Assembly (NCBI GenBank): GCA_035315185.1
Contig: DATFYE010000145.1
Coordinates: 1 to 64,000, forward strand
Direction of reading: 5' to 3'
DNA length: 64,000 nucleotides
Source: JADGQN01 sp035315185
Lineage (GTDB): Bacteria; Desulfobacterota; Syntrophorhabdia; Syntrophorhabdales; WCHB1-27
Below are positions 43,074 through 52,336 of the stretch, piece by piece. Numbering within the stretch: the first letter of the stretch is position 1; each line of letters opens with the position of its first letter. Below the pieces are notes generated by a model. It was not told where the DNA came from. It saw only the letters and a list, made by a program, of their open reading frames with translations, and ran no database searches. Both the position numbers and the translations under genes were made by a program.

Positions 43074-44177
43074 ATGAGAAAGGATTATTACGACATACTC
43101 GGTGTATCCCGGACCGCCACTGACGAAGAGCTAAAAAAAGCGTATCGAAAGCTTGCCCTGGCCTACCACCCTGACCGAAATCCCGGCGACAACGTTGCTG
43201 AAGAAAAATTCAAGGAAATAAACGAGGCTTATGCCGTGCTGGGTGACTCGGATAAGCGCTCGAGCTACGACCGCTTCGGGACGGCCGAACCCGGGCCCGG
43301 ATTTGACTTCGGGTTTGGCGGCAACTTTAATGACATTTTCGGCGACCTGTTCAGCGACTTCTTCGGTGGTACCCAGCGCAGGCGACAGAAAAAGGGTGAA
43401 GATCTCCGTTACAATCTCGACATTGAATTTGAGGAGGCGATTTTCGGAACGGAAAAGGAGATTGAGATACCCAAGGATGAGCGTTGCCCTCAGTGCAAGG
43501 GGTCAAGGGTTGAACCGGGATTTCAGCCTGTTGTGTGTAAGCACTGCAATGGTCGCGGCCAGGTCCGGTACAGCCAGGGATTTTTCACCATCAACAAGGC
43601 CTGTGAGTATTGCAACGGTGAGGGGCACATCATCAAAGATCCGTGCAAGATGTGTAAGGGGCGCGGTTACGTCAGAACAAAGAGCAGTTTGAAGGTCAAC
43701 ATCCCACCAGGCGTGGATACCGGGGTCAGGCTGAAGATGAGGGGAGAGGGTGCTCAGGGGTTACATGATACGACCCCCGGCGACCTCTACATTGTTCTCA
43801 GGGTCAAAGAACATCCTGTCTTTGAAAGAGAAGGCGACGACATTGTTGTGCACGCTGAAGTCCACTTTCCGATCCTCTGTCTTGGGGGAGAGATCACCGT
43901 ACCCACCGTCGAAGGCGAGACAGCCATCAAGCTAAGTCCAGGGACCCAGCCGGGCAAGAGTTACAGGCTGCGGGGGCTCGGGGCTCCGAAGACCAACGGG
44001 TATGGCAGAGGCGACGAGATTGTGTACGTGCATGCCAAGGTGCCCACCAACCTCACGGACAAACAGAAAACTCTTCTAGAAGAGCTCTCCAAGGAGTTAA
44101 ACGGGGACGGGGACGTTACACACACAACAAAGGGGTTTAAGGACCGTTTCAAGGAATTCTTCGACCGCCGGGAGTAG
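43074..44177 (+). CDS. dnaJ: Chaperone DnaJ
   Basis: A 367-residue class A J-protein. J domain (residues 1-70) with AYHPDRNPGD, a Gly/Phe-rich linker (residues 75-95), and four CXXCXGXG zinc repeats: CPQCKGSR, CKHCNGRG, CEYCNGEG and CKMCKGRG. The first repeat has SR in place of GXG's final Gly. The C-terminal client domain follows. It starts 14 bp after grpE. DnaK itself is not encoded between them, which is unusual. Confidence 0.95.
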   Translation: MRKDYYDILGVSRTATDEELKKAYRKLALAYHPDRNPGDNVAEEKFKEINEAYAVLGDSDKRSSYDRFGTAEPGPGFDFGFGGNFNDIFGDLFSDFFGGTQRRRQKKGEDLRYNLDIEFEEAIFGTEKEIEIPKDERCPQCKGSRVEPGFQPVVCKHCNGRGQVRYSQGFFTINKACEYCNGEGHIIKDPCKMCKGRGYVRTKSSLKVNIPPGVDTGVRLKMRGEGAQGLHDTTPGDLYIVLRVKEHPVFEREGDDIVVHAEVHFPILCLGGEITVPTVEGETAIKLSPGTQPGKSYRLRGLGAPKTNGYGRGDEIVYVHAKVPTNLTDKQKTLLEELSKELNGDGDVTHTTKGFKDRFKEFFDRRE

Positions 44178-44184
44178 TCCTCCT

Positions 44185-44393
44185 GCCAACTTGCCTTTTG
44201 CGCCTCCCTTCGTTGCGGCGACCCGGGAAGAGAGTGTGGGAGCGCCCGGGTACCCCGCAAGTACAATTGGCGGATCGACGTACCCCAAGGTACGCCTCGT
44301 CAAACCCACTGCCGTAGCCGGGTACCCGCGACCGGCCAAACCTTACATTCGCGGGTGGCAACGGTATCCATCAAAATTCAAGCTGGCATACAA
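44185..44393. repeat. Degenerate, extended palindromic element, copy H
   Basis: Contains the family's CAACTTGCC-type arm at 44185-44195, TTCGTTGCGGCGAC, the centre CGACGTACCCCAAGGTACGC at about 44277-44296, and a closing ATTCAAGCTGGCA arm. It also holds nested CCCGGGTACC/GGGTACCCGCG palindromes. Longer than other copies, so probably decayed or composite. It fills most of the gap after dnaJ. Confidence 0.5.
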
Positions 44394-44465
44394 ATATCCA
44401 GATCGGTCTTGCCGGTTAACCGTGAAGTTGTTTCAGGCCTGTGAGCTCCATCGCACGGTTTTTGT

Positions 44466-44494
44466 TTGACATCGCTCGTTTTTACGGTTACAAA
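44466..44494 (+). promoter_or_regulatory. Promoter of the LivK-type gene
   Basis: TTGACA at 44466-44471 and TACAAA at 44489-44494 with a 17-bp spacer, 32 bp before the ATG at 44527, which has a CTAGGAGG ribosome site. Confidence 0.6.
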
Positions 44495-44526
44495 TCTACT
44501 AACAAAGCAAAGCTAGGAGGCGCCAC

Positions 44527-45741
44527 ATGAAGAAGAATTTGCTGTTCTCTCTGTTTTTTGTACTTTGCACCTTGGTTCTGGCATATACACCGTCGGATGC
44601 CGCGCCCGCTGCCATAAAGGTCGGCATAGTCGATACCTACTCGGGGCCGGCCACTACCTACACCCAGGATGTCCTCGACGGGTTCAAAATGGCGGTCAAC
44701 GAAATCAATGCAAAGGGCGGGGTACTGGGAAGAAAGATCGAGTTCGTGACACGGGATGACAAATTCAAACCGGACATCGCGCTCACCATGACAAAAGAAT
44801 TGGTGATGAGGGAAAATGTCGACGTGCTCATGGGTTCGACGAATAGCGGCGGCGCGCTGGCCATGTCCGATTTTGCGAAAAAGGAGAAGATCCCCTTCAT
44901 CGTCACCGACGCAAAGAGCGACAAGATCATCGGCGAGCAGGGACATCGTTACGTATTCAACGCTAACGAAAACACGATGATGATCGGTAAAGCGACTGCG
45001 CTCGCCCTTTCCAAGAAGCCGTATGTGAAGTACTGGATCATGGGTGAGGATTACGAATTCGGCCATGCGTGCGCCGATGCAATCTGGACCAATCTCAAGA
45101 TGCTGAAGCCGAACGTTCAGCTCCTCGGCCAGTCCTGGAGGAAGGTTGGAGAAACGGATTTGACGCCCTACCTTACGGCTGTGATGCAGGCAGGGCCGGA
45201 CTGCATCATCAGCGCTTCCGGGGGAGGCGGCATAGTCAACTTCATGAAATCGGTGAAAGCTCTCGGTCTGGAGGGCAAGATTCCCATTTACCAGCACTAC
45301 GCGACCGACCAGTTGGCTCTCGCACCGATCGGTTTCGATGCCCCCGAAGGCATCATGGGAAGCTCCAGCTATCACTTCTACTATCCCGCCACGTCTGAAA
45401 ACAAGGAATTTGTGGAGGCATTCAGAAAGATCTACAAACGCTATCCGGGCTCTACCGCTCTTTATGGCTACACCGCCGGCATGTTCATCGCAAAGGCATA
45501 CGAAAAGGCGGGAAGAGTCGATAAAGAGAAGTTCGTCGATGCATTGGAGGGGCTTACGATTGACAGCCCTATCGGAAAACTACAGATGCGTGCCTGTGAT
45601 CATCAGGTGATCCTGCCCATGTATTATGGCATCACCAAGAAGGTACCCGGTTACGATTTCCTGATAGGATCAGACATGATGACGATCGCTGGTAAGGACT
45701 ACCTGCCGAGCTGCGACGAAATGCTGAAATTACGGAAGTGA
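44527..45741 (+). CDS. ABC-type periplasmic binding protein, LivK/branched-chain amino acid type
   Basis: A 404-residue type I periplasmic binding protein. Signal peptide (NLLFSLFFVLCTLVLAYTPS), then AIKVGIVDTYSGPATTYTQ near residue 35, the hinge ANEIN-like MAVNEINAKGGVLGRKIEFV, and VLMGSTNSGGALAMSDFAK near residue 110. C-terminal LYGYTAGMFIAKAYEKAG is typical. Ligand could be an amino acid, amide or aromatic acid. No LivHMGF genes are adjacent. A LarA-like gene follows by 24 bp. Confidence 0.88.
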   Translation: MKKNLLFSLFFVLCTLVLAYTPSDAAPAAIKVGIVDTYSGPATTYTQDVLDGFKMAVNEINAKGGVLGRKIEFVTRDDKFKPDIALTMTKELVMRENVDVLMGSTNSGGALAMSDFAKKEKIPFIVTDAKSDKIIGEQGHRYVFNANENTMMIGKATALALSKKPYVKYWIMGEDYEFGHACADAIWTNLKMLKPNVQLLGQSWRKVGETDLTPYLTAVMQAGPDCIISASGGGGIVNFMKSVKALGLEGKIPIYQHYATDQLALAPIGFDAPEGIMGSSSYHFYYPATSENKEFVEAFRKIYKRYPGSTALYGYTAGMFIAKAYEKAGRVDKEKFVDALEGLTIDSPIGKLQMRACDHQVILPMYYGITKKVPGYDFLIGSDMMTIAGKDYLPSCDEMLKLRK

Positions 45742-45765
45742 TACTGTTTTCAGCGTGAGATCTGC

Positions 45766-47007
45766 ATGAGAGTCCGGTTAAAGCATGATCTGTGGGGCAG
45801 CGATGAAGCGATTCACCTTGATCTGCCCGAGCGATGGAATGTCAGTGTGCTCCGCATGGAAGGAGACGACAAGAGCATCCTCAAGGACGAAGCATACAGG
45901 AAGGCTCTTGCCCCGCTGGAGGCAGTGCTGAAGGGCAAGAAAGAGATCTGCATCCTGTTTGACGATATTTCGAGAGCAACACGTGTCTACCGCATTGCGC
46001 CTCATCTGATCGAGCTGTTCGAAAAATGCGGAATACGAGATGAACAGGTGAGATTTCTCTGTGCGCTGGGTACTCACGCTCCTCTCGATGGTGAAGCGTT
46101 CACAAGAAAGCTGGGCGAAGAGGTGATGGAACGATTCCCCGTCTACAACCACAATCCCTACGAAAACTGCGAGCATTTGGGTCAGACGCACCTTGGAACT
46201 CCCATCCTGGCCAACAAGGAATTCTTGAGCTGCGATGCGAGGATCGGTATCGGATCCTTCGTTCCGCACGGTTTTTGCGGGCTCGGTGGAGGGTACAAGA
46301 TTGTCATGCCGGGCATTGCCCACATAGACGCGATCACGTATCATCACGGGAGCCTCCTGCAACAAAATCTGGCTGTATGTAGCCCAGGCCGTTACAGCGG
46401 CAATCCGCTTCTCGAAGACGTCAAGGAGTTTGGTCAAAAGGTTCGCCTCGACGCAAAAATTGATGCCCTCATAAACAGCGAGGCTGAGGCTGTGGATATT
46501 TCCGTGGGCACGCCCGAAGAAGCTTATTCCCGGTTTGCCGATCGAACAGTTGCCCACTACGGCACCACTGTTCCATGGAAAGCAGACATTCTCTTTGTCA
46601 ATACATTTGCCAAAGGCAATGAGGCGACCATAGGTCTCTCTCAGGCCTCTGCCTTGCTCAAAGATGAAGGTGGCTACGTGGTGCTCCTCGCCGACATTTC
46701 TCGTGGGCAGGTGGTCCATTACCTACTGGGAAGATTTGGAAAGGAAACCTGGGGGAGGCTCGGTCGTGGTGAACGCGTGAAGGATAATAACGTAAGAAAG
46801 GTATTCGTTTTCTCTCGCTACAAAGATGTGGCCGCAACCTACTGGTTTGGAAAAAAAGAGGACGTTGTCTGGTGCCGGGATTTGACAGAAGTCATTCGAA
46901 TTCTCGATGACGAATATAAGGGAAGGGCCCCCGACGTCCACGTAATCCCTGACGGCACCATTCAACTCGCAAATCAGGCGCATGGTAGTTGCGAGGTGGC
47001 GGATTAG
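45766..47007 (+). CDS. LarA-like (DUF2088) nickel-pincer racemase family protein
   Basis: A 413-residue homologue of lactate racemase LarA. N-terminal Rossmann-like part with ILFDDISRATRVY and LCALGTHAPLDGEAF; then YNHNPYENCEHLG and the cofactor-side PHGFCGLGGGYKIVMPG. In LarA this region supplies His and Lys residues that hold the nickel-pincer nucleotide; the spacing GGGYK differs by one residue from the usual GGGK. It probably racemises or epimerises a 2-hydroxy acid. No LarB, LarC or LarE gene is in the window. Follows the LivK-type gene. Confidence 0.82.
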   Translation: MRVRLKHDLWGSDEAIHLDLPERWNVSVLRMEGDDKSILKDEAYRKALAPLEAVLKGKKEICILFDDISRATRVYRIAPHLIELFEKCGIRDEQVRFLCALGTHAPLDGEAFTRKLGEEVMERFPVYNHNPYENCEHLGQTHLGTPILANKEFLSCDARIGIGSFVPHGFCGLGGGYKIVMPGIAHIDAITYHHGSLLQQNLAVCSPGRYSGNPLLEDVKEFGQKVRLDAKIDALINSEAEAVDISVGTPEEAYSRFADRTVAHYGTTVPWKADILFVNTFAKGNEATIGLSQASALLKDEGGYVVLLADISRGQVVHYLLGRFGKETWGRLGRGERVKDNNVRKVFVFSRYKDVAATYWFGKKEDVVWCRDLTEVIRILDDEYKGRAPDVHVIPDGTIQLANQAHGSCEVAD

Positions 47008-47022
47008 AGACGGAACAATATC

Positions 47023-47136
47023 AGTAGGCAGTAAGAAGTAAGCAGTAGGTAGGGCGCAGAACAACATGTAGTAGGCAGAAAACTGTAAACATAGTGGACT
47101 ATCATGCTGTATACTGCTTAGTGCTTACTGCCTACT
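47023..47136. repeat. Heptamer word arrays as 13-bp inverted pair, overlapping the lnt stop
   Basis: AGTAGGCAGTAAG (47023-47035) and its exact complement (47124-47136) bracket the gap between the LarA-like gene and lnt. The right arm contains the lnt TAA and its last two sense codons. Confidence 0.7.
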
Positions 47137-48633
47137 CTTCTTGCCGACCAACCCTCGCACTATGAGGCCAACCAGCATTATTACACAGAGCAACACGAAG
47201 TAGTCTCCATGGCGGACGTAGAAGGTTTGTCCGTCTCTCATTGCGAACGTACCTTTCAATACCGTCCTCTCGAAGATGTTGGTCCGGGCAATGATCCGCC
47301 CCCTCGGATCGATAATTGCGCTCACCCCGGTGTTGGCAGCCCTGAGCACGAACCTGTCCGTTTCGATAGCCCTGAACGTGTAGAACGCTAGGTGCTGGAA
47401 AGGGGCAGACGACCTGCCGAACCAGGCATCGTTGGTAATGTTGACGAGCACCTGAGCATCTCTACGCGCGGTATCAACCGTTATGTAAGGGAACGCCCCC
47501 TCGTAACAGATGAGAACCCCCACCTTGCCAAACTCTGTTGCGATGGGATCGTGTCCATCGCCGGAAAAAAAATCACCGGTCGCAACACTTATCTTCTCAA
47601 GGAAAGGGAAGTAATCCCTGAGCGGTGTAAATTCGCCGAAAGGTACCAGGTGAACCTTGTCGTACCTGCCGACAAATTGGCCTTTTCTTCCGAAGATGTA
47701 GGCTGAGTTATAAAATCTGCCCTGACTATCTCTGAAGAGTGTTCCGAAGAGCAGATCGGTCGAAAGCATCTCAGGCAATGCGGATATTAGGGTCCTGGCG
47801 GGATCGGCCTCAAACACGAAAGGCATGGCGGTTTCAGGCCATATCACAAGGTCGACCCTGCCGCCCTCCTTTACGGTAAGTTGGGAATAGGTTTCCATGG
47901 TTCTCAGCTTGAATGCTTCATCCCACTTCATATCCTGGAGGATGTTGCCCTGGATGATTGCTGTCTTGAGGGTACCGCCTACTCGATCCTTGAGACGCGT
48001 GTACCCGAACAGCAGGGATGCGATAACGGCCATCACGATGAAGAGCGCAAAGAGAAGAGGCACGCGCTTTCTGCTCAGCAAATAAAAAATAAGAGTGTTG
48101 ATGGCAACGATGAGAAATGAGATAAAATAAGTTCCGGTCACCGACGCGATCTGGATCATCGTAACAAAGTTATGTTGGGAATGGGCAACGTATGACCAGG
48201 GGAAGCCTGTCAGGAACCAACCCCTCCAGTATTCAGTTAGCACCCAGAGCAAAGGCACGGATAGGTAAAGAGGCACCTTCAGAAAGGCTTCCAGCCAGGG
48301 ACCAAGCCAGGTGATAAGTCCAACATACAGGGCGAGGTAGAGCACAAGAAGCGCAAGGATGAGTATGGCCAGGGGAATGCTGATACCGCCATAGGTATTC
48401 ATCGCCACCACGACCCAGTAGACAAGCCCGGCATAAGCCATGATGCCTGTGGCAAACCCGACGAGAAAATTCTGACGATGCTTCCCTTGCTCCAGCGAAA
48501 GAAGAAGAGGCGTGAGTGCCACGTAGGCGAGCGGGAACAACGAAATGGGAGGCTGTGAGAGTACCAGCAGGATCGCCGAGAGGAACGACAGGTTAAGCCG
48601 AGAGTTCCTTATATAATTTATGGGAAAGAACAT
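47125..48633 (-). CDS. lnt: Apolipoprotein N-acyltransferase
   Basis: A 502-residue inner-membrane enzyme that adds the third acyl chain to lipoproteins. About eight N-terminal helices are followed by a nitrilase-like periplasmic domain with the catalytic Glu in VIWPETAMPF near residue 265, Lys in YDKVHLVPFGEFTP near 330 and Cys in VLICYEGAFP near 385. Its start lies 41 bp inside the ybeY end, with conserved phoH-ybeY-lnt order. The last residues SRQ and the stop come from a repeat word array. Confidence 0.93.
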   Translation of the reverse strand: MFFPINYIRNSRLNLSFLSAILLVLSQPPISLFPLAYVALTPLLLSLEQGKHRQNFLVGFATGIMAYAGLVYWVVVAMNTYGGISIPLAILILALLVLYLALYVGLITWLGPWLEAFLKVPLYLSVPLLWVLTEYWRGWFLTGFPWSYVAHSQHNFVTMIQIASVTGTYFISFLIVAINTLIFYLLSRKRVPLLFALFIVMAVIASLLFGYTRLKDRVGGTLKTAIIQGNILQDMKWDEAFKLRTMETYSQLTVKEGGRVDLVIWPETAMPFVFEADPARTLISALPEMLSTDLLFGTLFRDSQGRFYNSAYIFGRKGQFVGRYDKVHLVPFGEFTPLRDYFPFLEKISVATGDFFSGDGHDPIATEFGKVGVLICYEGAFPYITVDTARRDAQVLVNITNDAWFGRSSAPFQHLAFYTFRAIETDRFVLRAANTGVSAIIDPRGRIIARTNIFERTVLKGTFAMRDGQTFYVRHGDYFVLLCVIMLVGLIVRGLVGKKSRQ

Positions 48634-49045
48634 GGGTGAGCAGCTTCTTCTCTCTGTACCTCATTCTCCGGGCCTCTCTTTCTCCCGTTTCGTGATCAAA
48701 TCCCTGAACGTGAAGCAGTCCATGAATGATGAGAGAAAAAACCCGTTCATAGAACGGTACGCCTGAAATTTCTGATTCCTTGCGGGCCCGTTCCAGTGAG
48801 ATTACCAGATCACCCAAGACTTCGCAAGGTAATCCATCCGCATACGAAAAGGATATGACGTTAGTCGGGCGGTCTCTGTTAAAATAGGCTCGATTGATCT
48901 TGCGAATCTGTTTGTTGTCCGTGAATAGAATACTGAGGTCTCTAGTATCCAGATCCAAATAAGTTAGTAAGTCCTCGGTTACTTTTCGCACCCGCTGTCT
49001 GTCCGGAGTGAACAATTTTTGGGAACCTTTTATCAAAACCACCAT
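48593..49045 (-). CDS. ybeY: Endoribonuclease YbeY
   Basis: A 150-residue zinc-dependent RNase for 16S rRNA maturation and ribosome quality control. The metal motif HGLLHVQGFDHETGE fits H-X3-H-X5-H near residue 113, and RPTNVISFSYADG is the usual block before it. An upstream in-frame start at 49105 exists, but the ATG at 49045 has GGAAAGGATGGG just before it and matches the family N-terminus. It lies between phoH and lnt. Confidence 0.92.
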   Translation of the reverse strand: MVVLIKGSQKLFTPDRQRVRKVTEDLLTYLDLDTRDLSILFTDNKQIRKINRAYFNRDRPTNVISFSYADGLPCEVLGDLVISLERARKESEISGVPFYERVFSLIIHGLLHVQGFDHETGEREARRMRYREKKLLTHVLSHKLYKELSA

Positions 49046-49107
49046 TTCCCATCCTTTCCGGACGTTCGAGCCTGTGGTGAGGAATGCCGAAGAGAATGTG
49101 AGCACAC

Positions 49108-50133
49108 TTATGATTGATCGCTTTCGGTCGGATCCTCCCTTTTTCCCCCGACAAGCTTCTCTCCCTTCAGAGGTTCTTTTCTTTCATAGGCCCTGATGAT
49201 TTTCTGTACCAGCGGATGGCGCACTACATCTTTTTCTGTGAAGTAGATGAACCTGATGCCTTTAATGCCCTTCAGGATGCGCTGTATTTCCACAAGGCCT
49301 GACGAACGTTTGTCAGGCAGGTCGATCTGGGTGATATCTCCGGTCACGACGCACTTGGAAGAAAAGCCGAGGCGCGTCAAAAACATTTTCATCTGCTCCG
49401 AAGCACTGTTCTGGGCCTCGTCCAAGATAACAAACGCGTCATTGAGCGTTCTGCCGCGCATGAACGCGAGAGGCGCTATCTCGAGTACGCCTTTTTCCAT
49501 GAGTCGGGCTGCCCTGTCCATGTCGAGCATGTCATACAGCGCATCGTGCAGAGGCCTAAGATACGGATTCACCTTCTCGTACATGGTTCCTGGAAGAAAA
49601 CCGAGCTTCTCACCCGCTTCGATGGCCGGTCTGGCGAGTATGATCCGTGAAACCTCCTTCTTGTAATAAGCGGAGAGAGCCATGGCCATGGCGAGGTACG
49701 TTTTGCCGGTGCCCGCGGGACCGATGCCAATCACTATGTCATATTTGCGTATGGCGTCCACATAGGAGCTCTGATTTTTCGTCTTCGGTACAACCATCTT
49801 TCGCATAGGAGGGATAAATATCTGGTCTTTATAGAGGTTATCGGCCCCTTTCTGCGTGTGTGCAACATACCTGACGGCCTGATCGATATCGGAAGGCCTG
49901 ATGACAAACCCCTTCTTTACAATGGTGGCAAGCTCATTGATCACTTTCCCGGTGCTCTCAACTTCCTGTTTATCCCCGATGAGGGTAAGGTGGGTGCCGC
50001 GAACACTCGTCTTTACATTAAAGTATTTTCGCAGGTGGCGGATATTTTCTTCTCTGGGGCCGAACAGGTTACGAGCGAGGTGGGTATCGTCAAAAGAAAG
50101 TCTCAGAACATCTTCTTCCGGATTGGTCTCCAA
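49108..50133 (-). CDS. PhoH-family ATPase (PhoH/PhoL)
   Basis: A 341-residue protein: N-terminal KH-like RNA-binding part (LFGPREENIRHLRKYFNVK), then a RecA-like ATPase with Walker A GIGPAGTGKTYLAMAMA near residue 138 and Walker B FVILDEAQNS near 233. NAFVILDE and TRLGFSSKCVVTGD-type blocks are also present. PhoH is commonly encoded with YbeY and thought to act in RNA metabolism. The start is a TTG, with an AAAAGG site. Confidence 0.92.
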   Translation of the reverse strand: METNPEEDVLRLSFDDTHLARNLFGPREENIRHLRKYFNVKTSVRGTHLTLIGDKQEVESTGKVINELATIVKKGFVIRPSDIDQAVRYVAHTQKGADNLYKDQIFIPPMRKMVVPKTKNQSSYVDAIRKYDIVIGIGPAGTGKTYLAMAMALSAYYKKEVSRIILARPAIEAGEKLGFLPGTMYEKVNPYLRPLHDALYDMLDMDRAARLMEKGVLEIAPLAFMRGRTLNDAFVILDEAQNSASEQMKMFLTRLGFSSKCVVTGDITQIDLPDKRSSGLVEIQRILKGIKGIRFIYFTEKDVVRHPLVQKIIRAYERKEPLKGEKLVGGKREDPTESDQS

Positions 50134-50253
50134 ATACCTTTTGCTACCTCCTCTTTTGACCTACTTTCTTCATAACTATAGCACAAAAGCTTTACTGCAT
50201 AAAGTGTATAAGCGACTCTCGCCTAGATCCGCTTCAGCGCAAGCGAGGCCTTA

Positions 50254-50377
50254 TACCAAGTTGCATTCAAAAATAGAGCGAGGCGCTCAAGCCGTGACGA
50301 ACGGAGGCGTACTTCGAGTACGTCGGAGAGAGGCAGGGCGCAGGCAACGTAGCTATATGAATGAAGGCAACTTGGTA
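50254..50377. repeat. Palindromic MITE-like element, copy B (124 bp), TTA duplication
   Basis: Termini TACCAAGTTGCATTCA and, reading the complement, TACCAAGTTGCCTTCA. Centre GGCGTACTTCGAGTACGTCG. It is flanked by TTA on both sides (50251-50253 and 50378-50380), the cleanest intergenic target duplication in the family. Confidence 0.9.
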
Positions 50378-50485
50378 TTAAGCCTGCAAACCTTCGGGCT
50401 ATAAAGATGCGCTTACCCCCGGACGATAAGGACCTAGGCCCGCATTTGGAGAAGCGGGAGCGAAGAGAAAGCCTGGGGGAAAGCT

Positions 50486-51355
50486 GTGTTCTTTACCCGT
50501 CCACAGAAAGGAACAAACAAGGCCCTTTTCGTTGCACTCGCCACATTCGGGCTTTTCTTGTTCTATTCTACGCCTCAGGGACGGGCTACGGAAGCGAGTG
50601 CCGGTTCGGGCTCGCTGTCGTTCGTCGGCAAGGGCAATAGCCATGCCGGAGATTACGACAGAGCCATGGCCCTGGTCATGTCGGTCCTGAAGGAAAAGTT
50701 TGATCTACCCGTTTCGCAGCCAAAGCTCCTCCTTTATCCCAGCCGTGAAGACTTTGAGTCGAATCTTGTACACATTGTCCGGTTTGATCCGGTTTATGCT
50801 CGGGAGGTGGCGGGGTGGGCGGTGGCGGTAGGAGCACCAGAGATGGTGCTTGCGAATGAGGAGGCACTTGAGCGCATTCCTTGGTCGGAGCGGATCCGTG
50901 TACTCGCGCATGAACTGGTGCACACAGTCCAGTATGGCCTGTCCGGTGGTCGGCGCAGTACATCTGATCAGTGGTTGCGCGAAGGTTTTGCCGACTGGAT
51001 CGCCTACCGTGTTCTGGAGTCCCTTGACCTGGGTGGCCCGTTGAATAGGCGGACCTTCCTGCTTGCGCGCATCAAGGGTACAGCCCATCGTTTGTCCTGC
51101 GCACCTCTTTCTGAAATGGTGACGCTCGAGGACTTTATGAAGTCGCGAACGCGTTTTGGCGGCTCCTCAGTGTACGGCGAGGCACTGCTGGCGACTGAGT
51201 TTCTTGTCGAGAGGCATGGTGTACAGCCGGTCCTTCGTTACTTCAGCCTGTTTAGACAATCGGATGACCGTCTCAAGAATTTCCGCGCCGCTTTTTATGA
51301 AGACCTGTCCGCTTTTGAAAAAGAGTTTACGGCTTATCTGCAAGACTCCCGGTAA
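50486..51355 (+). CDS. Peptidase MA-family (gluzincin) metalloprotease-like secreted protein
   Basis: A 289-residue protein with N-terminal hydrophobic segment (ALFVALATFGLFLFYSTP), then a peptidase MA-like domain. The zinc motif VLAHELVHTVQYG near residue 139 and the third ligand Glu in REGFADWIAYR near 168 give HExxH plus E. Two overlapping shorter frames here were not adopted. Start is a GTG with GGGGGAAA before it. Downstream of repeat copy B. Function unknown beyond likely metal-dependent proteolysis. Confidence 0.8.
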   Translation: MFFTRPQKGTNKALFVALATFGLFLFYSTPQGRATEASAGSGSLSFVGKGNSHAGDYDRAMALVMSVLKEKFDLPVSQPKLLLYPSREDFESNLVHIVRFDPVYAREVAGWAVAVGAPEMVLANEEALERIPWSERIRVLAHELVHTVQYGLSGGRRSTSDQWLREGFADWIAYRVLESLDLGGPLNRRTFLLARIKGTAHRLSCAPLSEMVTLEDFMKSRTRFGGSSVYGEALLATEFLVERHGVQPVLRYFSLFRQSDDRLKNFRAAFYEDLSAFEKEFTAYLQDSR

Positions 51356-51384
51356 AAAGCGGTAGGCGCTGTTTTTCACCTTCT

Positions 51385-51422
51385 GGTCACTCCTTACTGT
51401 TTACTGATCACTGATCACTGTT
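51385..51422. repeat. Heptamer word array overlapping the stop of the first MBL gene
   Basis: Reading the minus strand, CAG TGA TCAGTGATCAGT: the last Gln codon and the TGA stop at 51415-51417 are the first word of the array. More words (AGTAAAC, AGTAAGG) follow. Confidence 0.65.
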
Positions 51423-52329
51423 TTCTCGTCGCCAGATGGGTGACCTGGGCCCGGAGGTTAAGCAGGTAGGCTTCTTCAGGCTGCTTGAGGCCCGGCTTTG
51501 GGTCGTGCTGCTCGGCCTTGATCAAACTTACTACCCGTTCAATGGAACCTCCTTCGGCCCGCAGCAACTCTTGCACACGGGCTGCAAAACCCTCCGCCGC
51601 TTTAAGGGATTGTTCCAGAAAGGCCTTGACGCTCTCCCGCCCCACAAAGACGTAATGATGACCCTGGGTAAAAACTTCTGCAGGAACAGCCAGGAGGCGC
51701 TCGATGGATGCAAGATACGCATCATAATCAGCCAGGAATTCAACACTGATGCTGCCTGACGGCTCGAGGCAGCCCGCGGCCTCGCCCCCTATGAGGATTT
51801 TTCTCTCCGGTACGTAGTAGCTCAGATGGTCCCGGGTGTGGCCAGGCGTTGCCAGCACCTTCACCGTTGTCTCCCCGTCCACCTCAATTATCTGCCCGTC
51901 ATGGAGCACCATGCTCACCTCGAATGGTCTGAAGGGCCCATCGATCAAGAGAGCGCTGTCCACCCCGTCCAACGTGCCTACGACCGGAATTACCGTCTTT
52001 TCCAGTTCGGTCATGCGCCTCTGGGCAGTGGGGCGCGCGACGATAGCTGCTGCGCCGGCTGAGGCGGCGACCTCGAGGTCGGGAAACGCTTGCTTCAGAT
52101 GACTGGTCGCGCCGCAATGATCCCAGTGTACATGGGTGAGAAAGAGGGTCCCCGGCCCCCTCTTCTCGCCCACCACCGCCCTGATCCCTTTTTCGTAGAG
52201 CCGGGCCGCGCAGGCAAAGCCGGCCTCAAAGAGAAGCGGCCGGCTGCAGTCAAGCAGAAAAACCGGTGACCATGCGAGGCCGCAAACGTACAAGCCATTC
52301 GATACGTGACCTGTTCTCTCAGAAATCAT
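51415..52329 (-). CDS. Metallo-beta-lactamase-fold hydrolase, paralogue 1
   Basis: A 304-residue MBL-fold protein. The metal motif LTHVHWDHCGAT near residue 80 fits HxHxDH; further ligands are in TPGHTRDHLSYYVP and QGHHYVFVG. A TTG farther upstream lies inside repeat copy C, so the ATG at 52329 is preferred. It shares most blocks, including the C-terminal LNLRAQVTHLA-RK, with the gene at 52567-53523, so they are tandem duplicates. Substrate unknown; thioester or lactone hydrolysis fits the family. Confidence 0.85.
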   Translation of the reverse strand: MISERTGHVSNGLYVCGLAWSPVFLLDCSRPLLFEAGFACAARLYEKGIRAVVGEKRGPGTLFLTHVHWDHCGATSHLKQAFPDLEVAASAGAAAIVARPTAQRRMTELEKTVIPVVGTLDGVDSALLIDGPFRPFEVSMVLHDGQIIEVDGETTVKVLATPGHTRDHLSYYVPERKILIGGEAAGCLEPSGSISVEFLADYDAYLASIERLLAVPAEVFTQGHHYVFVGRESVKAFLEQSLKAAEGFAARVQELLRAEGGSIERVVSLIKAEQHDPKPGLKQPEEAYLLNLRAQVTHLATRKQ

Positions 52330-52336
52330 CTGAAAA

